Part shown: piece by piece, positions 7,456-12,654 of the stretch
Layout of the letters: each line of letters starts with the position of its first letter
Numbering within the stretch: position 1 is the stretch's first letter
NCBI GenBank assembly: GCA_023487965.1
Contig: JAMDBV010000003.1
Location: 1 to 14,731, forward strand
From: Patescibacteria group bacterium
GTDB taxonomy: Bacteria > Patescibacteriota > Minisyncoccia > Phycocordibacterales > PALSA-1337
DNA: 14,731 nt
Direction of reading: 5' to 3'
Program-made: the position numbers and the translations under genes
The notes under the pieces: generated by a model
What the model saw: the letters and a program-made list of their open reading frames with translations, nothing else
Told to the model about the DNA's origin: nothing
Database searches by the model: none

Positions 7456-8046
7456 CTACATTTTCAATACGGTTCCCGCCTCAATACCGTATTTTTTGGC
7501 ATCGCCGGCATTCAATTCTAGGACAAACTGAGTATTTTGATCAGGTGGATAGAACATTTCTGGGTATGTATCGGGCGCAACATTCTCCGTAATGCCGGTC
7601 ACCGTCCGATCGGGACGAATCCAGACCATATCGATCGGGAACTTCATATCTTTCATCCAGAATCCGTACCTGCCGGGCTGTGGAAATATGAAAAGCATTC
7701 CGGCCCCTTCCGGTAAGGATACGCGATAACTCAAACCCAATTCCCTTTTCGATGGATTGTTCGAGATTTGTACGATTATGCTGTTACCATTCAGGGCGAT
7801 ACTTGTTGTGGCATAATCATTCATCGGTAAAACACGACTATCCTGTTCATCGACAAAAATAACCGGCTTATTGGACATGTCTGTATTGTACGGTGAAATA
7901 ATTCTGGCAAGTTGTTCTGTTGATGATGCCATATAAGTCCCGAATGCCGGAACGTTTTCAGATGTTATAACATTCTGGGCAATATAAATAAATACGATCA
8001 GACCGATAATCGCCGATATAACCTTGGCGGAATTGGAATTATTCAT
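7456..8046 (-). CDS. DUF192 family membrane-anchored protein
   Basis: DUF192 protein of unknown biochemical function, 196 residues. A short charged N-terminus and one hydrophobic helix (about residues 8-27, VISAIIGLIVFIYIAQ) act as a signal anchor; the rest should lie outside the cytoplasmic membrane. The DUF192 domain covers about residues 95-196 and shows the family pattern: SKRELGLSYR, GMLFIFPQPGRYGFWMKDM, FPIDMVWI, the turn before FVLELNAGDAKKYGI, and a terminal G-x-x-L. The region at about 28-90 is specific to this protein. The ATG overlaps the end of the preceding 51-residue gene by 8 nt, so the two are an operon. The long hairpin starts 6 bp after its stop. Confidence 0.9.
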   Translation of the reverse strand: MNNSNSAKVISAIIGLIVFIYIAQNVITSENVPAFGTYMASSTEQLARIISPYNTDMSNKPVIFVDEQDSRVLPMNDYATTSIALNGNSIIVQISNNPSKRELGLSYRVSLPEGAGMLFIFPQPGRYGFWMKDMKFPIDMVWIRPDRTVTGITENVAPDTYPEMFYPPDQNTQFVLELNAGDAKKYGIEAGTVLKM

Positions 8047-8194
8047 CTCTTCTCTTTAGTGCGATAATTAGGCCGACCAGAATGACAAACATCGGCCACA
8101 GGAATTGTATATTCAATGAGAAATCGGTCGTCCAACCGGAGTTGTAGAAGAGAGCGAATACACCGAAAATAATAATGATGATTGGCCAGGCCAT
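8039..8194 (-). CDS. Small two-helix membrane protein, 51 aa (DUF5668/LiaI-like)
   Basis: A short gene found by translating the minus strand from ATG 8194 to TAA 8041-8039. The protein has two hydrophobic helices (about residues 4-17, IIIIIFGVFALFY, and 31-45, FLWPMFVILVGLIIAL), separated by NSGWTTDF and closed by KRRDE. The WP before the second helix, the glycine inside it and the basic tail match the LiaI/LiaF transmembrane-like (DUF5668) pattern, as I recall it. Its TATTAT box is 7 nt before the ATG, and its stop overlaps the DUF192 start by 8 nt; both support a real gene. It probably encodes a small envelope protein, role unknown. Confidence 0.75.
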   Translation of the reverse strand: MAWPIIIIIFGVFALFYNSGWTTDFSLNIQFLWPMFVILVGLIIALKRRDE

Positions 8195-8201
8195 GAATGA
8201 A

Positions 8202-8207
8202 ATAATA
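8202..8207 (-). promoter_or_regulatory. -10 box of the 51-aa gene and DUF192 operon
   Basis: On the minus strand, TATTAT (8207 to 8202) ends 7 nt before the ATG at 8194, which predicts transcription starting at or next to the start codon (leaderless). It supports the choice of ATG 8194 over a longer frame starting at 8228. Confidence 0.5.
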
Positions 8208-8230
8208 CCGCTTATATGCTAGTATCATAG

Positions 8231-8236
8231 CATAAT
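8231..8236 (+). promoter_or_regulatory. Possible -10 box of the DUF1761 gene
   Basis: CATAAT, 16 nt before the ATG at 8253, gives a predicted leader of about 10 nt. A second candidate, TACAAT at 8244-8249, is too near the ATG unless a later start is used. Both lie in the 58-bp divergent spacer. Confidence 0.35.
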
Positions 8237-8252
8237 AGGTTAATACAATAAC

Positions 8253-8711
8253 ATGTATTCCATAAACTTTTGGCCCATATTGATCGCTACGGTATTATCG
8301 TTCGGCATCAGTGCTTTGTGGTATTCACCGATCCTCTTTGGTCGAGAATGGCTGACGCTCAATCATATCAATTATGGCAATGGCAATGGCAACGGTGGTA
8401 ATGGCAATAATGGCGATTCAAATGGCAATGGGAATGACAATAGGGTCAAGAATGTATTTGTTCTATATCTCATCCAGCTCATATTGACACTTATCATATT
8501 TATCGTCCTAGCTTTCATTATTCATTCCATGGACGCATTTTCGGGCCCTGAAGGCGCATTCATAGGATTATTGACATGGCTTGGTTTCATAGCGACGACC
8601 TATGCCTATGGGCTCATCTGGGAAAATCGCTCGCTCAAACTTACGCTGATCGACTCATTCATCGTCTTTATCAATATGCTCGCCGGTGGCGCCATCATCG
8701 GCGCGTGGTGA
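8253..8711 (+). CDS. DUF1761 family membrane protein with Asn/Gly-rich loop
   Basis: Small integral membrane protein of the DUF1761 family, function unknown, 152 residues. The opening SINFWPILIATVLSFGISALWYSPILFGREW is the typical first helix and its conserved W-Y-S-P-x-L-F-G motif. Three further helices follow (about residues 66-88, 95-115 and 127-150), the last ending in AGGAIIGAW. Residues 42-63 form a run made only of N and G with two D and one S, encoded by a degenerate GGCAAT repeat; it sits where family members carry a short polar loop before the second helix. The gene is transcribed divergently from the DUF192 operon. Confidence 0.85.
   Translation: MYSINFWPILIATVLSFGISALWYSPILFGREWLTLNHINYGNGNGNGGNGNNGDSNGNGNDNRVKNVFVLYLIQLILTLIIFIVLAFIIHSMDAFSGPEGAFIGLLTWLGFIATTYAYGLIWENRSLKLTLIDSFIVFINMLAGGAIIGAW
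8375..8441 (+). repeat. Degenerate GGCAAT hexanucleotide repeat inside DUF1761 gene
   Basis: Imperfect tandem GGCAAT-type units (ggcaat, ggcaat, ggcaac, ggtggtaat, ggcaat and so on) keep the reading frame and encode alternating Gly and Asn. The unit length is a multiple of three, so expansion or contraction would change loop length without breaking the gene. Confidence 0.8.
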
Positions 8712-8744
8712 TATTTCGCATAAACGATCCAATAATAAGTTGAA

Positions 8745-8765
8745 GGCGGCCCTTGAAGGGTCGCC
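8745..8765. terminator. Stem-loop between convergent genes, possible terminator
   Basis: GGCGGCCC (8745-8752) pairs with GGGTCGCC (8758-8765), with one G-T pair, around the loop TTGAA. It lies between the ends of two convergent genes (8711 and 8780), the place for a shared terminator. Only a weak T-rich run follows on either strand, so intrinsic termination is plausible rather than certain. Confidence 0.5.
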
Positions 8766-8779
8766 GTATTTCGAACTGA

Positions 8780-9028
8780 TTAAGTAGTCATCCAGGCAAG
8801 GTCGAGATTCGGATGGTTCTGCTTGAACCTTTTCCTATAATCTGCGAATCCACCATGGTGGATGCTGTAGTGCAATAGCGAGCCAAAGTCATCCGATCTG
8901 AGGCCTGCCAACCACGCAAAGTAACGATTAACAGCACCCCCGACTTCAGCTTCATAGCCCCTGTAGAACTGAATTACCAGAGGCTCGATTGGATTTTGTC
9001 CATCTACAATCGATTGTTGTTTGTCCAT
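8780..9028 (-). CDS. Hypothetical protein, 82 aa
   Basis: I do not recognise this protein. It is 82 residues from ATG 9028, soluble and rich in aromatic residues (FYRGYEAEVGGAVNRYFAWLAGL, then LHYSIHHGGFADYRKRFKQ). The region HYSIHHGG has three histidines, but no known metal motif is identifiable. The frame extends upstream to an ATG at 9082, but GGAGG is placed 8 nt before the ATG at 9028, which decides the start. A TAAAAT box lies farther upstream at 9060 to 9055. It stands alone on this strand, converging with the DUF1761 gene and diverging from the tRNA. Confidence 0.65.
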   Translation of the reverse strand: MDKQQSIVDGQNPIEPLVIQFYRGYEAEVGGAVNRYFAWLAGLRSDDFGSLLHYSIHHGGFADYRKRFKQNHPNLDLAWMTT

Positions 9029-9036
9029 AACTGCTT

Positions 9037-9060
9037 CCTCCAGTCGTTTATATGATTTTA
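9037..9060 (-). promoter_or_regulatory. Promoter -10 and strong Shine-Dalgarno of the 82-aa gene
   Basis: On the minus strand, TAAAAT (9060 to 9055) is followed by GGAGG (9041 to 9037), 8 nt before ATG 9028. This is a conventional leader with a strong ribosome binding site, unlike the leaderless arrangement of several other genes here. Confidence 0.55.
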
Positions 9061-9146
9061 ACTCAAAATATTTTCTCAACAATGATAGTTATACACACTT
9101 ATCGTTTGTCATTTTGTACGAATCTATAGCACATTCAAACAATTTC

Positions 9147-9155
9147 TGTTAATCT
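9147..9155 (+). promoter_or_regulatory. Possible extended -10 of tRNA-Ser
   Basis: TGTTAATCT has a TGn extension and a TAATCT hexamer, ending 10 nt before the mature tRNA 5' end. This fits a start site around 9162 with a 4-nt precursor leader. No good -35 was found. Confidence 0.35.
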
Positions 9156-9165
9156 AAGACCTATT

Positions 9166-9252
9166 GGAGAGGTGCCAGAGCGGTTGAATGGGCGTCCCTG
9201 GAAAGGACGTATATCCGAAAGGGTATCAAGGGTTCGAATCCCTTCCTCTCCG
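9166..9252 (+). tRNA. trnS: tRNA-Ser (anticodon GGA)
   Basis: Class II tRNA of 87 nt. The acceptor stem is GGAGAGG (9166-9172) with CCTCTCC (9245-9251), discriminator G9252. The anticodon stem CGTCC/GGACG (9193-9197, 9205-9209) encloses CTGGAAA, with anticodon GGA at 9200-9202, reading UCC and UCU. A long variable arm folds as ATCC-GAAA-GGGT, typical of tRNA-Ser, and the T arm is AAGGG-TTCGAAT-CCCTT. CCA is not encoded (the next bases are CCT), so the end must be added by CCA nucleotidyltransferase. Confidence 0.97.
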
Positions 9253-9256
9253 CCTT
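9253..9256. repeat. Target site duplication, left copy (CCTT)
   Basis: CCTT directly before the left end of the insertion sequence is repeated directly after its right end at 10640-10643. Removing the element and one copy joins the tRNA end to CGCCACG..., restoring a 10-bp inverted repeat with 10691-10700. Confidence 0.8.
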
Positions 9257-9282
9257 TGATCCGTACCCTGTTTAGTAGACAC
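9257..9282 (+). repeat. IS3 element left inverted repeat
   Basis: Left terminal repeat. It shares TGAT, GTACCC and AGTAGACAC with the complement of the right end, at identical spacing. Confidence 0.85.
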
Positions 9283-9329
9283 GGTACACGTCTTCTTTTG
9301 TTAAGATTAGAAACAATTAACAAAAGAAC

Positions 9330-9785
9330 ATGAGAACAATATTTTCTGGCGATGATCTCGCCAAATTGAGAAAGAATCCATGTGTGTTCAGTTGTACGGA
9401 AAGAACGATTAACTACACAAGTGAGTTCAAAAAGCGTGCTCTTGAATTGCACGCGCAGGGTGTTACGGCAAGAGAAATCTGGAAACAGGTCGGTTTTGAC
9501 ATTACAAAATGGAAGAAGGATTACTTCAGTTCGACCCTCAAAGACTGGCGCCGTATCGTGAAGAAGTACGGAATTGAAGGACTTTCTCGGTTGGGAGGAG
9601 TGCAATATGATATGGGCAAGCCAAACAAGAAAGAGCCTGTGAGCGTGGACAAGGACAGACTGAAGCGTCTAGAACTCCAGGTTAAATACCTCGAGGCTGA
9701 AAACGATTTTTTAGCCAAGCTCCGGGCCAAAAGAGCGGAGCGAAACTCAGGCCGTGCGAGAAATTCAAAATCATCAGAGAGTTGA
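9330..9785 (+). CDS. IS3-family transposase OrfA (DNA-binding subunit)
   Basis: First frame of the element, 151 residues. It supplies the helix-turn-helix that binds the terminal repeats: a helical domain about residues 28-90 (SEFKKRALELHAQGVTAREIWKQVGF, then LKDWRRIVKKYGIEGLSRLGG). A leucine-zipper-like heptad stretch follows at about 108-130 (LKRLELQVKYLEAENDFLAKL), typical of IS3 OrfA and used for multimerisation. The last 23 residues (KRAERNSGRARNSKSSES) after the slippery site are low in structure and specific to the unshifted product. The TGA stop overlaps a TTG that could start orfB. Confidence 0.9.
   Translation: MRTIFSGDDLAKLRKNPCVFSCTERTINYTSEFKKRALELHAQGVTAREIWKQVGFDITKWKKDYFSSTLKDWRRIVKKYGIEGLSRLGGVQYDMGKPNKKEPVSVDKDRLKRLELQVKYLEAENDFLAKLRAKRAERNSGRARNSKSSES
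9707..9741 (+). promoter_or_regulatory. Programmed -1 frameshift signal (orfA to orfB)
   Basis: T TTT TTA at 9707-9713 is a canonical slippery heptamer, correctly phased with the orfA codons GAT TTT TTA. After a 5-nt spacer, GCTCCG (9719-9724) pairs perfectly with CGGAGC (9736-9741) to form a stimulatory hairpin. Slipping back by one enters the orfB frame, which is open from 9713 onward, and gives a 427-residue OrfAB fusion, the length usual for IS3 transposases. Confidence 0.75.
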
Positions 9786-10612
9786 ATAATGACGTGAGCA
9801 TTCTCTGCGATTTAGCGCAGGTATCAAGGTGCGGTTACTACAAATGGTTACAACATGCGGATGAGCCCGACAAAGATTACGCTGACTATCTCACGATCAA
9901 GAAGGTCTTTGACGGTAGTAAAGGTAAATTCGGCTGGAGAAGCATTAAAATGGCCCTACCAGCCATGAATCACAAGAAGATACAACGGATCATGAGGAAG
10001 TACAGCCTGATTGCCAAGGTGAGAAGAAGGAATCCCTACAGGGACGCAAAAAAGAAGACGATGGAGAACAGAATATGTCCTAATCTTCTCCAAAGAGAAT
10101 TCAATCAGATCATTCCTTTCAAAGCGTTCTGCACGGACATTACTTACATACGTTTCCTCCAAGGTTTTGCGTATATTTCAGCCATTAAAGACGTTGCAAG
10201 CGGTGAAGTAGTGGCATGGAATGTATCCCTGTATATTGATATGTCCCTCGTGACCGAAACCATTAGGCGAATGCCACAAGAATCACACGAAAATGCCTTA
10301 ATCCATTCAGACCAAGGTTTCCAGTACACAAGTCCTTCATATATCGAAATTGTTAAAGAAATGGGGATGATCCAATCAATGTCAGAGAAAGGTAAATGCC
10401 TAGACAACGCACCTATTGAATCGTTCTGGGGACATATGAAAGACGAGCTTGATTATGAATCATGTGAGACATTCGGGGAGTTGAGTTTGAAGGTCGACGA
10501 ATATATGCGATACTACAATTACGAAAGAAGACAGTGGACCAGAAACAAGATGACCCCGGTCGAATACAGGAATCATCTTCTTTCTAAAGAAACCGGGGTT
10601 CGGTGTTTCTAA
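9782..10612 (+). CDS. IS3-family transposase OrfB (DDE integrase core)
   Basis: Catalytic part of the transposase, likely made mainly as the C-terminal part of the OrfAB fusion; its frame is open back to 9713, and TTG 9782 is only a possible independent start. From TTG: an N-terminal region ending VSRCGYYKWL, an HTH_21-like segment (about 50-85, FGWRSIKMALP ... NPYR), then the integrase fold with the triad Asp119 (FCTDITYI), Asp177 (IHSDQGFQYTS) and Glu213 (NAPIESFWGHMKDE). The 35 residues between Asp177 and Glu213 are the IS3 signature D(35)E. It ends YNYERRQW ... MTPVEYRNHL, as expected for the family. No inactivating change is visible. Confidence 0.93.
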   Translation: MNNDVSILCDLAQVSRCGYYKWLQHADEPDKDYADYLTIKKVFDGSKGKFGWRSIKMALPAMNHKKIQRIMRKYSLIAKVRRRNPYRDAKKKTMENRICPNLLQREFNQIIPFKAFCTDITYIRFLQGFAYISAIKDVASGEVVAWNVSLYIDMSLVTETIRRMPQESHENALIHSDQGFQYTSPSYIEIVKEMGMIQSMSEKGKCLDNAPIESFWGHMKDELDYESCETFGELSLKVDEYMRYYNYERRQWTRNKMTPVEYRNHLLSKETGVRCF

Positions 10613-10613
10613 A

Positions 10614-10639
10614 GTGTCTACTTTTTTGGGTACACATCA
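10614..10639 (-). repeat. IS3 element right inverted repeat
   Basis: Right terminal repeat, beginning 1 bp after the orfB stop. Read on the minus strand it starts TGAT and shares GTACCC and AGTAGACAC with the left end. Confidence 0.85.
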
Positions 10640-10643
10640 CCTT
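10640..10643. repeat. Target site duplication, right copy (CCTT)
   Basis: CCTT directly after the right end of the element matches 9253-9256. Confidence 0.8.
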
Positions 10644-10700
10644 CGCCACGTTGAAGCGTGGCTACGGCGTGACGAAATCCGCCGTGACATGCGAAGGCGG
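10644..10700. repeat. GC-rich palindromic element interrupted by the IS
   Basis: Two small hairpins stand side by side: GCCACG/CGTGGC (10645-10650 with 10657-10662) and ACGGCG/CGCCGT (10664-10669 with 10680-10685). The outer arm GCGAAGGCGG (10691-10700) is the exact complement of CCGCCTTCGC, which is rebuilt only if the IS and one CCTT copy are removed (9250-9256 joined to 10644-10646). The intact unit would have been a three-stem structure right at the tRNA 3' end. It is GC-rich against AT-rich surroundings, like dispersed intergenic palindromes. 10701-10851 beyond it holds nothing I can identify. Confidence 0.65.
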
Positions 10701-10851
10701 GCTCAGCGATTCTTTTACTATCCGTACGATAATAAAAAATGATCATATATTACATCTAAATATTCTGACGAAACGTGATTCTATTGCCTATTCTTCGACC
10801 CTACGTTACCATAACAATACAAGCGATATTAATCACAAAATCAGACAATTC

Positions 10852-11526
10852 ATGCCACTCACACTATTCAACACGATCACAAACAAAGAGAAGTCGGAAG
10901 TCGTCAAAAAACTCATCACACACAGTTCCCCTACGCACGATTTTTATCTGCTTATCATTCTGGCCGTAGCCATGGCTACGATCGGCCTCCTTCTCGGCAA
11001 CATAGCGATCGTCATCGGCAGTATGCTCATTTCCCCGATACTCTACGCATTTTTGAGCTTCTCGCTCGGTTTTAGCATTTCAGACACAAAACTCATCACC
11101 CGTTCTCTCTCATCTATCCTAAAAGCCGCGGTGATGGGCATCGTCGTCTCCGTCCTTATCACATTATTCATGTACCAGAATGAGACGGCGAACCAAATAA
11201 TGTCCCTGACTTCGCCATCGCTCGCTTATGGCGTAGTCGCCTTCATCGCCGGCTTCGCCGCAGCCTTTACCATAACCAAGCCGGAGCTAAATGAAACACT
11301 TCCGGGCATAGCGATAGCGGTAACTATCATTCCACCGATCTCAGCGGTAGGCATCGGATTGACCACCATGCAATGGTACATTGTACGCGATTCCCTTTCG
11401 CTTTTTGCCTTGAATGCCATAGCGATCCTGGCGGGCAGTCTGATCGTCTTTTCACTCATGAATATATATGCCAAGAAGAATATTGCCGAGCAAACATTGA
11501 GGCAAGAGGAGAATGACATAAAATAA
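10852..11526 (+). CDS. DUF389 family membrane protein
   Basis: Integral membrane protein of the DUF389 (TIGR00341-like) family, function unknown, 224 residues from ATG 10852. After a short cytoplasmic start (NKEKSEVVKKLITHSSPTHD) come about six hydrophobic helices. The family core is in the first two: ATIGLLLGNIAIVIGSMLIS followed by P-I-L-Y. Later segments contain GVVAFIAGFAAAFTI and PGIAIAVTIIPPISAVGIGL, also typical. The frame stays open upstream to 10603, but that part would translate the IS end and the palindrome and has no family similarity, so the ATG at 10852 is chosen. No clear promoter was found; the right end of the IS lies about 210 bp upstream. Confidence 0.88.
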   Translation: MPLTLFNTITNKEKSEVVKKLITHSSPTHDFYLLIILAVAMATIGLLLGNIAIVIGSMLISPILYAFLSFSLGFSISDTKLITRSLSSILKAAVMGIVVSVLITLFMYQNETANQIMSLTSPSLAYGVVAFIAGFAAAFTITKPELNETLPGIAIAVTIIPPISAVGIGLTTMQWYIVRDSLSLFALNAIAILAGSLIVFSLMNIYAKKNIAEQTLRQEENDIK

Positions 11527-11569
11527 GGGCATATTTCAGTAAAGACATTTATTTTATTTGGAAATGTTG

Positions 11570-11575
11570 TATTAT
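11570..11575 (+). promoter_or_regulatory. -10 box of the ino1 operon
   Basis: TATTAT ends 8 nt before the ATG at 11584, so transcription should start within about 2 nt of the start codon (leaderless). No good -35 hexamer was seen. The 57-bp gap after the DUF389 gene is AT-rich, and this is the only promoter seen for the following four genes. Confidence 0.5.
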
Positions 11576-11583
11576 GTTGGGTA

Positions 11584-12654
11584 ATGTCGAAAATAAAAAT
11601 CGCGATAATTGGTGTCGGAAACTGCGCCAGCTCGCTCGTACAGGGTATTGAATATTACACTCAAAACCCAGACGCTGACGGTCTCATGTATAGAGACATA
11701 GGCCCCTACAAAGTGTCTGATATAGAGATCGTTCTCGCCATTGATGTTGACTATAGGAAGATTGGTAGAGATATATCGGAAGCTATTTTTGCAGAACCAA
11801 ATTGTACAAAGAAATTTTCCGAAGTGCCGAACAAAAAAGTCATAGTTAAGATGGGTAACGTTCTAGACGGTGTAGCTAATCACATGAGAGATTTTTTTCA
11901 GGTTGATTCGAAAATGATTTCTGTTGATATCGTAAGCGAGCTAAAAAGATCCAGCGCTGACATCTGTATATGTTATCTGCCTGTCGGGAGCGCTGAAGCT
12001 GCTCGTTTCTATGCCCAAGCATGCCTTGATGCTGGTGTCGCTTTCGTTAACGCCATACCAGAATTCATTTGTTCGGATACTCAGTGGGTTGAAAAATTTA
12101 TAGAAAAAGGAATTCCTTGTGCAGGAGATGATATCAAGTCTCAAGTTGGAGCGACTATAGTACACAGAATGGTAACCAGACTAATTGAAGATCGTGGTCA
12201 TAAGATTGATAATACCTATCAGTTAAACATAGGTGGTAATACTGATTTTCTAAATATGAAGGATGAAAACAGGATTGTCTCTAAAAGAATCTCGAAAACC
12301 AATGCGGTCACTTCAATTTTAGATAACAAAAAGATCGGTGTTAGAATTGGCCCAAGCGATTACATTCCTCACCTTAAGGATAATAAGGTGTGTTATATAA
12401 ACGTAAAAGGGACTCAGTTTGGTGGAGTGCCATTTGAACTAGATTTGAAATTGAGCGTAGAAGACAGCCCCAATAGTGCTGGCGTTATGACAGAAATAAT
12501 CCGTTCTTTAAAAATTGCTAAAGATAGGGGGATGAGTGGCAATATCAATGAAATCTCATCATATACATGCAAATCACCTGCAAAACAGATTCGAGATAGT
12601 GAGGCGAAGAAAATATTTGAGAATTTTGTAAATGAGCAATATGGAAAACTATAG
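11584..12654 (+). CDS. ino1: Inositol-3-phosphate synthase
   Basis: Converts glucose 6-phosphate to 1L-myo-inositol 1-phosphate (also called 3-phosphate) with bound NAD, the first committed step of inositol synthesis. 356 residues, the compact archaeal/actinobacterial size rather than the ~500-residue eukaryotic form. The NAD-binding motif GVGNCASSL is at residues 10-18 and DVD at about 54-56. Family blocks follow: YLPVGS, NAIPEFI, GDDIKSQVGATIVHR, NIGGNTDFLNM, SKRISKT (catalytic lysines), IGPSDYIPHL, and GTQFGGVPFELDLKLSVEDS then PNSAG. All expected active-site blocks look intact. It heads an overlapping four-gene set: the next gene starts 23 nt before its stop. Confidence 0.95.
   Translation: MSKIKIAIIGVGNCASSLVQGIEYYTQNPDADGLMYRDIGPYKVSDIEIVLAIDVDYRKIGRDISEAIFAEPNCTKKFSEVPNKKVIVKMGNVLDGVANHMRDFFQVDSKMISVDIVSELKRSSADICICYLPVGSAEAARFYAQACLDAGVAFVNAIPEFICSDTQWVEKFIEKGIPCAGDDIKSQVGATIVHRMVTRLIEDRGHKIDNTYQLNIGGNTDFLNMKDENRIVSKRISKTNAVTSILDNKKIGVRIGPSDYIPHLKDNKVCYINVKGTQFGGVPFELDLKLSVEDSPNSAGVMTEIIRSLKIAKDRGMSGNINEISSYTCKSPAKQIRDSEAKKIFENFVNEQYGKL

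Larger units (their letters stand above)
9257..10639 (+). mobile_element. Complete IS3-family insertion sequence (1383 bp)
   Basis: The ends are imperfect 26-bp inverted repeats at 9257-9282 and 10614-10639. Both read TGAT, two variable bases, GTACCC, five variable bases, then AGTAGACAC inward (19 of 26 identical), with the TG...CA termini usual for the family. The flanks carry a 4-bp direct duplication, CCTT. Two consecutive frames (orfA, orfB) are linked by a -1 frameshift signal. All parts look intact, so the element may be active. It lies 4 bp past the tRNA-Ser end, in the same orientation as the tRNA, and splits a palindromic element. Confidence 0.93.

Noticed and set aside
7224..7592. 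Plus-strand 122-residue frame
   Set aside because: It spans the long hairpin and runs antisense through the DUF192 coding region; no protein features are seen.
8043..8228. 61-residue minus-strand frame upstream of DUF192
   Set aside because: Its composition is not protein-like, and the overlapping 51-residue frame shows a clean two-helix membrane protein with its own -10 box.
9135..9605. Minus-strand 156-residue open frame containing GIRTLDTLSDIRPFQGRPFN
   Set aside because: This is the well-known false protein made by translating the complement of tRNA-Ser; it also runs through the IS left end and orfA.
10603..10851. 83-residue N-terminal extension of the DUF389 gene
   Set aside because: It would translate the orfB end, the IS right repeat and the palindrome; the family similarity begins after the ATG at 10852.
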